Source: Selenomonadales bacterium (GTDB lineage: Bacteria; Bacillota; Negativicutes; Selenomonadales; Selenomonadaceae). Taken from it: DNA of 13,241 nt. The DNA lies in NCBI GenBank assembly GCA_900769615.1, contig CAAGHH010000014.1, positions 1 to 13,241 on the forward strand, given 5' to 3'. The translations under genes were made by a program, and so were the position numbers. The notes under the pieces are model-generated. The model searched no databases. It was not told the DNA's origin and saw only the letters and a program-made list of their open reading frames with translations. Below, piece after piece: positions 1 to 6,522 of this stretch; within the stretch, counting starts at the first letter, position 1, and every line of letters starts with the position of its first letter.

Positions 1-377
1 AGCTTGTCGAGCGTGATATTGGCTATGCGGCTGAGCTTGTCAACTTCTTTTTGCAGCTCGTCCTTCATGGCCTGCAGGCGGGCGATTTCCTGCGTGAAAA
101 AATCAATGCGTTCGTGGAACATATCGCTGTAGGCGGCAGGTGAGCGCGTAGCAAGATATTCCTTGATGCGTGCAATAGGAACATCAAGCTGGCGCAAGGT
201 AAGAATAAGCTGTAATAAAAACAGCTGGCTGCGTTTATAATAACGATAGCCGTTTTCGTCGACGACCTCGGGCGTAATCAGACCAAGCTTATCATAATAG
301 AGCAGAGTCTTGCGCGGAATCTTGCAAAGCTGAGATAATTCTCCGGTTGTGAAATAATTGTGGATGCCTTTTTGCAT
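1..377 (-). CDS. MerR-family transcriptional regulator (C-terminus cut by window edge)
   Basis: Reading from the ATG at 377 towards position 1 gives 125 residues with no stop, so the 3' end lies outside the window. The N-terminus is a clear MerR winged-helix domain: YFTTGELSQLCKIPRKTL, then LYYDKLGLI and ENGYRYYKRSQL, which are the usual DNA-binding helices and wing. A long helix with heptad-like spacing follows (about residues 85-120), as expected for the MerR dimerisation coiled coil. MerR proteins bind between the -35 and -10 of promoters with an over-long spacer and untwist the DNA to activate. The only cysteine seen is near residue 18 in the HTH, and none lies in the dimerisation helix. 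A CueR/ZntR-style metal site is therefore unlikely, and the arrangement is closer to BmrR/Mta-type drug or organic-ligand sensors (inference). The ribosome binding site AAGGAG is at 395-390. The divergent promoter at 393-424 overlaps this leader. Confidence 0.93.
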   Translation of the reverse strand, partial: MQKGIHNYFTTGELSQLCKIPRKTLLYYDKLGLITPEVVDENGYRYYKRSQLFLLQLILTLRQLDVPIARIKEYLATRSPAAYSDMFHERIDFFTQEIARLQAMKDELQKEVDKLSRIANITLDK

Positions 378-392
378 TTTTGTAAAAAACTC

Positions 393-424
393 CTTGACTG
401 TCTAGTAGCTATACATAGTATTAT
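393..424 (+). promoter_or_regulatory. MerR-type promoter/operator (19-bp spacer) for TonB receptor 1
   Basis: The -35 TTGACT (394-399) and -10 TATTAT (419-424) are separated by 19 bp. This is the over-long spacer characteristic of MerR-activated promoters. The spacer contains an imperfect dyad, CTA-N11-TAG, with the core GCTATAC. It lies directly upstream of the divergent merR gene and overlaps its ribosome binding site. A minus-strand TATAAT at 425-420 could be the -10 of merR itself, though no good -35 for it is visible, so autoregulation is plausible but unproven. Nearly the same sequence recurs at 4691-4722. Confidence 0.8.
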
Positions 425-528
425 AACATACAAAGAAGAATGTGCATATTAATAATTTATCTAATTATACCTTTTGTGCACGCGACTTTTTTGGATGAGT
501 GTATTGTGTATGAAACGGAGGATTACGA

Positions 529-2793
529 GTGAGTAAATTAACTAACAAAGGCTTGTTGATGACGGCATTGATTTGTGGCAATGTTCTTTGGGGGGGAACT
601 GCGGTTCACGCTGAAGAGATTGGCGAATATGATTTGGATACGATGGTCGTTACGGCGACGAGAACTATGAAGCAGCTTCAGGAGGTTCCTGCTAGCGTGA
701 GTGTTGTTACGGCAAAGGATATTGCGGAAAGAAATATTAAGGCTGTACCAGAGGCTTTACAGACGCTTCCAGGTGTATATATGAGCCAGTCTCCTTCTTA
801 TGGCAGTGCCGGAGATTTGGAGATTCGCGGCTTTGATTCCAAAAATATTTTAGTATTAGTTGATGGAGCAGTAATGAATTCTTCCCATAACAATGAGGTT
901 CAATGGGAAATGCTGCCTGTAGAAAATATTGAACGCATTGAGGTTGTCAAGGGTTCAGGCTCTTCTTTATATGGTGGTCGTGCTGTTGGTGCAGTAATCA
1001 ACATTATTACTAAGACTCAAACGAAAAAGGGTGCTCATGCCAATATTGTTGTGAATTATGGTAGTAATAATACTTGGAAAAAGGCTGCTTATGTTGATGT
1101 CAAAGCAAATGATAAGGTAAGCTTTGGTGTTGGCTATGAAAACAGAAAGTCAGATGGTTATAAAAATTATCTTAATACAACTGGATTAAAAAATATTGTA
1201 GATTCTAGTACTGGAAAGGTTACACCTACTATACCTTTTGACTTAGATAAGCTGCCACCTATGGCAAATGGTAAATATATTTTAGGCGGTAGAGGTAATA
1301 AATCGTGGGAAAATGAAAATTACACAGCAAATGTAAAATATAATTTTGATAAGGCTAAATCATTGAAATATACCTTTACTAAATCTGAAAGTACCTATAA
1401 ATATGGTACACCATGGACTAATTTATATCGTAATGGTGTTCCTGTCTTTAGCGGAAATTTTGATATGGGCGGAGGAAAATATCTGCCTGTATCGTTAAGC
1501 TCTTCGTATCTTGGCTATGATGGCTTGAAAAAATCTGATACGCATACATTGTCTTATAATGATGATGACAATAAGCTCAGCGTTAATTTTGGTTTCTTAA
1601 ATATTAAACACAATGGCTATAGCACTCCTTCTAGTGCAAAAGATATAAATTGGACTGGTACAGGTTCTGATTCCTACTATCCTAGCAAAACTTATAATTT
1701 TGATGTACAGAAGGCTTGGGAAAATCTTGGTAAGCACACGATTGTTGTTGGCGCCAACTACCGTCAGGAAAGCTTTGAGCAGTTTGGTTATTCTTTAACA
1801 CATTGGCGTGATCATGGTTCTATTGACACGAGCAAATATAATAATGGCTTGCAAAGTACCAATCAGGGCAGGGATAAGAACTACGCTCTGTTTGTACAGG
1901 ATGAGTATAAATTTAGCGATCCAGTAACCATGTATGTTGGTGTGCGTTATGATAAATACAAGAAGATGGATGGTAAGACAACTGCATATAATTCTAAAAC
2001 TGGTGCTTTGACATATAATAAGGAACATGACGAAGCATCATATAGGGAAATCAGTCCTAAAATTGCTTTTAACTTTAAGGAAGATGAAAATACCAGCTAT
2101 TTCGTATCCTATGGTCATGCCTTCAATCCACCTCCGCTTTACCAGGTATATCGTGGTAGTGTATCGACTTCCAGCTATCAGGCTAATCCTGATTTGGAAC
2201 CGGAAACCAGCGATACCTTTGAAGTTGGTATGAAGAAAAACCTTGATACGAATACTGATTTTGGCATTTCTTTGTTCCGTGTTGATACTGATGATAAAAT
2301 TGTTGGTGCAACCTTTAAAGATGCTGCAGGTAACGAGACTAAAAAATATGCAAACTTTGATAAGGAAACCCGTAAAGGTGTAGAATTTGAATTGAATCAT
2401 AAGTTTGATGATAATTGGAAGATGTACTTTAACTATGCTTGGCAGCGTGGCACGTTAAAACAATCGACTGTTGCAGGTACTAATCTAAAGGCTTCCAGCA
2501 CTCCGCTTGATGTACCGAAGCATCTGCTGCACGCTGGTGTAAATTATACTCAGGATAAGTGGAATGCTTTGTTAGAGTGTCAGTATGTCAGCGAGCGCAA
2601 TACATCAGATAAGATTACTGGTGAATATGGCTCTGAAGATGCTTTCTTTATTGTGAATACGTCTATTAACTATGACATTGCGAAGAATACTACATTGCAG
2701 TTTGCTATTAACAATTTGTTTGATAAGGAATTCTATTGCAGTGATATGACTCCTGGCAGAACGTATAGCGTTGGCCTTCGCTACAGCTTCTAA
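529..2793 (+). CDS. TonB-dependent outer-membrane receptor 1
   Basis: This is a 754-residue ligand-gated porin of the outer membrane that imports a scarce substrate using TonB-ExbBD energy. The start is GTG at 529, set by GGAGG at 517-521 with 7-nt spacing. The signal peptide runs to about A28 (AVHA|EE). A TonB box, TMVVTAT, lies at 38-44. The plug domain spans about 50-165 and carries the typical VPASVSVVT, LPGVY, IRGFDSKNILVLVDG, IERIEVVKGSGSSLYG and GAVINIITK. The rest is a beta-barrel with many Tyr/Asn/Lys-rich strands, a NPDLEPETSDTFEVG segment and a C-terminal strand ending RTYSVGLRYSF with the terminal Phe needed for BAM insertion. Length fits the family. Downstream is a terminator, with no ABC genes adjacent. 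The MerR-type promoter upstream suggests control by the divergent regulator. The substrate (siderophore, haem, cobalamin or other) cannot be read from the sequence. Confidence 0.95.
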   Translation: MSKLTNKGLLMTALICGNVLWGGTAVHAEEIGEYDLDTMVVTATRTMKQLQEVPASVSVVTAKDIAERNIKAVPEALQTLPGVYMSQSPSYGSAGDLEIRGFDSKNILVLVDGAVMNSSHNNEVQWEMLPVENIERIEVVKGSGSSLYGGRAVGAVINIITKTQTKKGAHANIVVNYGSNNTWKKAAYVDVKANDKVSFGVGYENRKSDGYKNYLNTTGLKNIVDSSTGKVTPTIPFDLDKLPPMANGKYILGGRGNKSWENENYTANVKYNFDKAKSLKYTFTKSESTYKYGTPWTNLYRNGVPVFSGNFDMGGGKYLPVSLSSSYLGYDGLKKSDTHTLSYNDDDNKLSVNFGFLNIKHNGYSTPSSAKDINWTGTGSDSYYPSKTYNFDVQKAWENLGKHTIVVGANYRQESFEQFGYSLTHWRDHGSIDTSKYNNGLQSTNQGRDKNYALFVQDEYKFSDPVTMYVGVRYDKYKKMDGKTTAYNSKTGALTYNKEHDEASYREISPKIAFNFKEDENTSYFVSYGHAFNPPPLYQVYRGSVSTSSYQANPDLEPETSDTFEVGMKKNLDTNTDFGISLFRVDTDDKIVGATFKDAAGNETKKYANFDKETRKGVEFELNHKFDDNWKMYFNYAWQRGTLKQSTVAGTNLKASSTPLDVPKHLLHAGVNYTQDKWNALLECQYVSERNTSDKITGEYGSEDAFFIVNTSINYDIAKNTTLQFAINNLFDKEFYCSDMTPGRTYSVGLRYSF

Positions 2794-2827
2794 TCTCCTC
2801 GTTCAACTCTCATCAATTACATAAAGC

Positions 2828-2870
2828 AATAAGGATAGGGTAAAGTACAAGCCCTATCCTTATTTACTTT
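2828..2870 (+). terminator. Hairpin terminator of TonB receptor 1 (repeated element, copy 1)
   Basis: A perfect 13-bp stem, AATAAGGATAGGG (2828-2840) with CCCTATCCTTATT (2852-2864), encloses an 11-nt loop beginning TAAA and is followed by a T-rich tail (TTACTTT). It starts 34 nt after the receptor stop codon. The same stem and loop start recur at 4763-4796. Confidence 0.85.
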
Positions 2871-2897
2871 GTGTGTTTGTCCAAAAGATGCTATAAT
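2869..2897 (+). promoter_or_regulatory. Probable sigma-70 promoter for the AAA ATPase at 3009
   Basis: TTGTGT (2869-2874), a 17-bp spacer and a perfect TATAAT (2892-2897). The -35 sits in the tail of the preceding terminator. The leader of about 105 nt contains a 7-bp inverted repeat, GATGTTA (2957-2963) with TAACATC (2975-2981), ending 13 nt before the ribosome binding site. No functional evidence for that small hairpin is visible. Confidence 0.5.
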
Positions 2898-3008
2898 GTT
2901 GCTAACGATAGAGTAATGGCAGATGCTTGATAGATAAACGATGGTGAATGATAGATGATGTTAAGATAGCCAAATAACATCGAAACGATGCGCGAAAGGA
3001 GCGAGATT

Positions 3009-4682
3009 ATGAATAAGGCAAAAAAGCTTCCGTTACCAATAGGCTCAACAGATTATCGCGAGATTTGCGATCAATATTATTATGTTGATAAAACGCTTAT
3101 GCTTAAAGATATTTTAGACGATAGCAGCAGTTTCGTCCTTTTCACTCGTCCGCGGCGTTTTGGTAAAACATTAAACATGGATATGTTGCGTACCTTTTTT
3201 GAAAAGACGGACGAAGATACGAGCAGGTATTTTACAGATAAAAAGATTTGGGCGCAAGGAGAAGAGTATACATGCCATCAAGGGAAATATCCTGTTATTT
3301 TTTTGAGCTTTAAGGATGCTAAACAAAATACGTGGGAAGAAATGTATGCAGAGATCCAGGAAACTATCAAAGACGAGTTTTACAGACACTATGAATTAAT
3401 GGATAGTGATAAAGTTAAAGATAAAGCATATTTCCAAAGCATTTTAAATGGAAAAGCAAGCAAAGCAGAGCTTGGAAAAAGCATTTTGCGTTTATCAGAA
3501 ATGCTGCGCCAACATTATGGGCAAAAGGTTGTTTTGCTTATTGACGAGTATGATACGACTATACAGTCGGGACATGTTTATAATTTTTATGATGACGTGA
3601 TTAACTTTATGCGCAATATGCTCTCGGCTGGCTTAAAAGATAACAATAATATAGCTTTCGGCATACTTACAGGCATTTTGCGTGTAGCGAAGGAAAGCAT
3701 TTTTAGCGGCCTGAATAATATCAGGGTATATTCTGTTCTGGATAGAAAATATAGCAGTTATTTTGGCTTTACTAATGCAGAAGTTGAAGACATGGCACGA
3801 TATTATGAAAAAGAAGACAAATTGCCCGAAATTAAAGACTGGTATGATGGCTATATTTTTGGGGAAACAGAAATCTTTAATCCGTGGTCTGTATTGAATT
3901 ATTTTGCTAATGATTGTTTGGCTATGCCCTATTGGGTGCAGACTTCCGAAAATTTTGTTGTTTATGATCTGCTGAACTATTTGAATACGGAGATTTTTCA
4001 AAAGCTGAATGAGCTGGTTAGTGGAAAGATAGTTACTTCGATTGTAGAAACTAATGTTGTTTATCCTGAAATCAAAAACAGGGCGGAGAATATTTTTGCT
4101 TTTTTGCTTATGACTGGTTATCTGAAAGCAGTAAGGACGACGCTTACGCCGTTTGGCGACAGGGAGTGTGAGCTGAGCATTCCGAATAAGGAGCTGACGA
4201 ATGTTTATTATAAAGAAATCATTGCTCACTTATCGGATAATATGTCTATGAATATTGCCTATACGGTGAGCAAGGCTCTTATGGAGAAAGATATTTACCT
4301 GCTTAAAAAGAGTTTAAACACCTTTCTGTTGGAGGCTATAAGTTTTCATGACACGGTGAATGAAAATTATTATCACGGACTGTTGCTGGGTATTTCCTTG
4401 CTTTTCCATGAAAAGTATTTTGTGCGCTCTAATAGGGAAAGTGGCAATGGCAGGTATGATATCGCTCTTGAGCCTAAAAATATTGGCAGGCTGCCTGGTA
4501 TAATCATTGAAGTTAAGTCAAAAAATGATAATGCTGAATCACTTGTAGCTCTTGCTAAAAAGGCTTTGGAGCAGATAGATGCGAAACAATACGATACTGA
4601 TATGAAAAACAGGGGTGTGCAAACTGTTTACAAGTATGGTATTGCCTTTTATAAAAAAACAGTAGAAATCGCCACGAATTAA
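3009..4682 (+). CDS. AAA-ATPase-like protein with C-terminal PD-(D/E)XK nuclease-like domain
   Basis: The predicted protein has 557 residues. ATG 3009 is preferred over an in-frame upstream ATG at 2988 because AAAGGAG (2995-3001) lies 7 nt before it. The N-terminus matches the 'AAA-ATPase_like' family: LPIGSTDYREI, YYVDKTLMLKDIL and the Walker A variant RPRRFGKT at 47-54. A Walker B, VVLLIDEYDT, lies near 175-183, followed by a GILTGILRVAKESIFSGLNN segment near 220. The C-terminus (about 440-550) matches the PDDEXK_9-type nuclease fold, with GRYDIALEP then IIIEVKSK near 498-505 supplying the D...E-x-K catalytic pattern. The family is abundant, often in many copies, in gut Firmicutes and Bacteroidota. 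Its biological role is not established; mobile-element or defence functions have been suggested. It appears monocistronic, since its stop lies only 9 nt before the next MerR-type promoter, and it is probably unrelated to the flanking uptake genes. Confidence 0.88.
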   Translation: MNKAKKLPLPIGSTDYREICDQYYYVDKTLMLKDILDDSSSFVLFTRPRRFGKTLNMDMLRTFFEKTDEDTSRYFTDKKIWAQGEEYTCHQGKYPVIFLSFKDAKQNTWEEMYAEIQETIKDEFYRHYELMDSDKVKDKAYFQSILNGKASKAELGKSILRLSEMLRQHYGQKVVLLIDEYDTTIQSGHVYNFYDDVINFMRNMLSAGLKDNNNIAFGILTGILRVAKESIFSGLNNIRVYSVLDRKYSSYFGFTNAEVEDMARYYEKEDKLPEIKDWYDGYIFGETEIFNPWSVLNYFANDCLAMPYWVQTSENFVVYDLLNYLNTEIFQKLNELVSGKIVTSIVETNVVYPEIKNRAENIFAFLLMTGYLKAVRTTLTPFGDRECELSIPNKELTNVYYKEIIAHLSDNMSMNIAYTVSKALMEKDIYLLKKSLNTFLLEAISFHDTVNENYYHGLLLGISLLFHEKYFVRSNRESGNGRYDIALEPKNIGRLPGIIIEVKSKNDNAESLVALAKKALEQIDAKQYDTDMKNRGVQTVYKYGIAFYKKTVEIATN

Positions 4683-4690
4683 AAAAATCT

Positions 4691-4722
4691 CTTGACTGTC
4701 TACCTGCTATACGTAGTATGAT
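4691..4722 (+). promoter_or_regulatory. Second MerR-type promoter/operator, for the Fe-S operon
   Basis: The -35 TTGACT (4692-4697), a 19-bp spacer and the -10 TATGAT (4717-4722). Over the 32 aligned positions, 27 match the promoter at 393-424. CTTGACTGTCTA, GCTATAC and TAGTAT are identical, and the CTA-N11-TAG dyad is kept and here extended to CTAC-N9-GTAG. The downstream leader is also related, sharing GCATATT, ATAATT and ATC at similar spacing (444 onwards and 4740 onwards). It is very likely bound by the same MerR protein encoded at 1-377. Confidence 0.78.
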
Positions 4723-4762
4723 AGTATAAAGCAAGGATTGCATATTGATAATTAATCAGAGT

Positions 4763-4797
4763 ATAAGGATAGGGTAAACTTGCTCCCTATCCTTATT
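4763..4797 (+). terminator. Hairpin in Fe-S operon leader (repeated element, copy 2): attenuator or small-RNA terminator
   Basis: A perfect 12-bp stem, ATAAGGATAGGG (4763-4774) with CCCTATCCTTAT (4785-4796), has a 10-nt loop starting TAAA. It is the same hairpin as the receptor-1 terminator at 2828-2864. Here it lies about 40 nt after the -10 of the MerR-type promoter and 57 nt before the first gene. It could end a short transcript of about 70 nt, attenuate the operon, or be a relic. The T-tract after it is short (TTATTTGCG), so termination may be partial. Confidence 0.6.
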
Positions 4798-4853
4798 TGC
4801 GCCTTTGCCGAGGGGCAGTTTATGTAAAATTTCTTCAGGAAGGTGATGATTAC

Positions 4854-5678
4854 ATGCCTTATAATTTAAAACGTCTGGCAGGCTATCTGCTGGGCTTCGT
4901 GCTGTTTTATGCACCCTTTGCGCTGTTTCAGCGAGCGCTTGGCTATCTGCTGACGCATACGAATTACGTGCAGACGATTCACAGTCTGTGCCTGCGTATA
5001 CCCATAGAGCATATCCTAGACGGCAATATTTTCCGTTATTCGCCAGTCAGCGTGGTCAGCACGATTATTTTGCTTTTGGCAGCCTTTTGCTTTGGTCCTG
5101 TGTTCTGCGGCAGGCTGTGTCCTGCCGGTGCATTGACGGAGCTTTTGAGCAGGCTGGTGCCGGACAGGTTCAAAATCAGCTGGCGCAGCTATACAGAAAT
5201 CGCGCCTATCCGCTATGGTATGCTGGCAGGCTTCTGCCTGGTGCCCTTTGTCGACGGCATTTTAGCCTGCACATATTGCAACTTTTTTCTGTTCGATTTG
5301 CTGGTGAACTATGCTACGCGCGGCTATTTTATTTCGCTGACGTCTAGCCTGATTCTTACGGCGTTTTTGTGGCTCGTTGTTTTTGGCCTGTTCACGAAGG
5401 GCGGTCGCGGCTTCTGCAATTTTCTCTGTCCTGTCGGCGCGGCGCAGAGCCTGGTGTATGCGCTTGGCTGCAGGCTGGGGCTTTCTTGGCAGATGCAGGT
5501 GGATAAGCAAAAATGCATCGGCTGCGGCAAGTGTGCCAAGGCCTGCCCTATGGAGGCGGCGACGGTGCAGGAGAAGCAGGCGCAGCTGTGCAGGCATAAC
5601 TGCATTGTCTGCGGCGTGTGTGCGCATAGCTGCCCTGTGCAGGCTATAAGCTATGGGAGGAAGCATGATGAAAAATAA
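4854..5678 (+). CDS. NapH-like membrane-bound 4Fe-4S polyferredoxin
   Basis: This 274-residue integral membrane electron-transfer protein starts at ATG 4854, set by AGGAAGGTGA at 4837-4846. A longer reading from TTG 4797 would begin in the hairpin tail and is rejected. Several hydrophobic segments (about 8-30, 60-85, 120-145 and 165-185) are interrupted by the paired CX3CP motifs FCGRLCPAG (near 85-90) and FCNFLCPVG (near 188-193), the hallmark of the NapH/NosR/CcoG group. A CTYC pair lies near 140-143. The C-terminus carries two ferredoxin motifs: CIGCGKCAKACP (C221, C224, C227, C231) and CIVCGVCAHSCP (C250, C253, C256, C260). Relatives take electrons from quinol and pass them to partners outside the membrane. 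Here no nap, nos or cytochrome-oxidase genes are nearby, so the acceptor is unknown. It is first in an operon with two overlapping genes and sits behind a MerR-type promoter shared with TonB receptor 1. GC content and codon use look higher than in the receptors. Confidence 0.88.
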   Translation: MPYNLKRLAGYLLGFVLFYAPFALFQRALGYLLTHTNYVQTIHSLCLRIPIEHILDGNIFRYSPVSVVSTIILLLAAFCFGPVFCGRLCPAGALTELLSRLVPDRFKISWRSYTEIAPIRYGMLAGFCLVPFVDGILACTYCNFFLFDLLVNYATRGYFISLTSSLILTAFLWLVVFGLFTKGGRGFCNFLCPVGAAQSLVYALGCRLGLSWQMQVDKQKCIGCGKCAKACPMEAATVQEKQAQLCRHNCIVCGVCAHSCPVQAISYGRKHDEK

Positions 5679-5862
5679 ACTGATTAGTTTTCTTGTAGCA
5701 ATGGGGATTCCTGTGAGCGCTATTTCGACGCAGGGCGCAGGCTGCAGCGGTATCTGTGGCAGCTGCAATCTGAGCTGTACTCCCGGAGTTTTTGCGCTGC
5801 TGCTTTTAGGGGCGAAGGCGCTTTATAAAAATTATAAGGGCAGGGTGGCGCAGCATGGATAA
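5668..5862 (+). CDS. Cysteine-rich small membrane protein, unknown function
   Basis: The protein has 64 residues. GGAGG at 5656-5660 favours ATG 5668 (7-nt spacing) over the adjacent ATG 5665 and the in-frame ATG 5653. It overlaps the end of the Fe-S gene by 11 nt and the next gene by 8 nt, so translation is probably coupled. Two hydrophobic segments (about 5-19 and 40-55) bracket the cluster GCSGICGSCNLSC, with C26, C30, C33 and C37 spaced CX3CX2CX3C. This could bind an Fe-S cluster, bind a metal, or carry redox-active thiols. The first three cysteines share the spacing of the radical-SAM motif, but the protein is far too short for that fold. No lipobox is convincing (GAGC lacks the -3 aliphatic residue). 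I do not recognise the family. Its position between an Fe-S electron carrier and a membrane-anchored protein suggests a redox partner or metal relay (inference). Confidence 0.7.
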   Translation: MKNKLISFLVAMGIPVSAISTQGAGCSGICGSCNLSCTPGVFALLLLGAKALYKNYKGRVAQHG

Positions 5863-6346
5863 GCAGTGGTGGAAAAGGATAGCTTTGTTTATCGCGATGC
5901 TGGGCGTTATGTTTGCGCTGCTGCTGGTGCGGGAGATGAATGCCTATGATAAGGGCTTTACGAAGCTGCAGCTGGCGAAGGATGCGCAGGTCAGCTATGT
6001 GGTGGACCTGGGCAAGGAGGGCGGCCTGAAGTATTTTGTGCAGCCTAATGTGTATTCCACATATTTGCGCCTGCAGCCGCAGACGAAGAATGTCAAGCTG
6101 ACCTGTCGCGGCGAAGGACTGGAGATGATTCTTTCGCAGGGAAGCAAGAAGGGCGTGTGGGAGAAGCTGGGCTCGCAGCAGGTGCTGCAAAAGCAGTTTG
6201 GCGCGCTGCCCTTGAGCGTGGAGCTGCGTGTGCCGCGCGAGAGCGTTAAGCAATACCACGTCGGCAAGGGCGCAATCAAATTATATGAGGGCGAGAAGCT
6301 TTATGCGACGATTGCTGTTGAGGTTGTGAATTCGCGGTATAAATAA
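5855..6346 (+). CDS. Membrane-anchored extracytoplasmic protein, unknown function
   Basis: The protein has 163 residues. Its ATG overlaps the stop of the preceding gene by 8 nt (ATGGATAA), and only a weak GGG-rich ribosome binding site is present, consistent with translational coupling. A single N-terminal transmembrane anchor (about 7-26, KRIALFIAMLGVMFALLLV) is preceded by positive residues. The remaining 135 or so residues have no cysteine except C88 or so in KLTCRGEG, and are rich in predicted beta-strand (VSYVVDLGKEG, YLRLQPQ, LSVELRVPRESVKQYHVGKGAIKLYEG, YATIAVEVV). This suggests a small beta domain on the outer face of the membrane, perhaps Ig-like or a substrate/cofactor-binding module. 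No family was recognised. As last gene of the operon it probably acts with the NapH-like protein. No clear terminator follows; a loose inverted repeat at 6351-6390 is weak. Confidence 0.75.
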   Translation: MDKQWWKRIALFIAMLGVMFALLLVREMNAYDKGFTKLQLAKDAQVSYVVDLGKEGGLKYFVQPNVYSTYLRLQPQTKNVKLTCRGEGLEMILSQGSKKGVWEKLGSQQVLQKQFGALPLSVELRVPRESVKQYHVGKGAIKLYEGEKLYATIAVEVVNSRYK

Positions 6347-6393
6347 CGACGGATTTTGCAGCCTGCAAGCATAAAAGAAATACTAAATCCTTA

Positions 6394-6423
6394 TTGGAAT
6401 CTTTAAGCGAGTAGTGCTAAAAT
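6394..6423 (+). promoter_or_regulatory. Possible promoter for the 6523 gene
   Basis: TTGGAA (6394-6399), an 18-bp spacer and TAAAAT (6418-6423), about 100 nt upstream of the start codon. The rest of the 176-nt gap holds a loose AAACGCA/TGCGTTT inverted repeat around 6434-6471 and no other recognisable signal. Confidence 0.4.
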
Positions 6424-6522
6424 AAATTACAGTAAACGCATAAAATGGTCAAGAGATTGTTGGTGCGTTTGGCCTTGCTGATGAGTTTAGAAACTGCGTA
6501 ATCGCTGAAGGAGGTTCACGTT

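Noticed and set aside
431..528. Possible riboswitch in the receptor-1 leader (cobalamin or similar)
   Set aside because: No B12 box or other conserved riboswitch core is present; only AT-rich unstructured sequence and a repeated TGTGCA are seen.
510..536. An eight-codon reading frame overlapping the receptor-1 start
   Set aside because: It has no convincing ribosome binding site of its own, and the GGAGG inside it is placed for the GTG at 529.
3633..4229. Long antisense open frame opposite the AAA ATPase gene
   Set aside because: It is the shadow of a well-supported gene; its protein is low in family features and no start signals are seen.
4804..4830. Possible second promoter (TTTGCC, TAAAAT) between the hairpin and the Fe-S operon
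   Set aside because: The spacer is only 15 bp and the -35 is poor, so it is not supported well enough to list.
5262..6259. Antisense open frames opposite the Fe-S operon
   Set aside because: They arise from the GC-rich codon use of the + strand genes; the predicted proteins are Arg/Gln/Ala/Leu-rich with no motifs.
6351..6390. Loose inverted repeat (GGATTT/AAATCC with inner TTGCA/TGCAA) as terminator of the Fe-S operon
   Set aside because: Short arms, long AT-rich loop and no T-tract make it weaker than the other terminators in this window.
6445..6501. An 18-codon hydrophobic frame (MVKRLLVRLALLMSLETA) upstream of the 6523 gene, possible leader peptide
   Set aside because: No ribosome binding site precedes it (AACGCATAAA), and nothing else supports translation.
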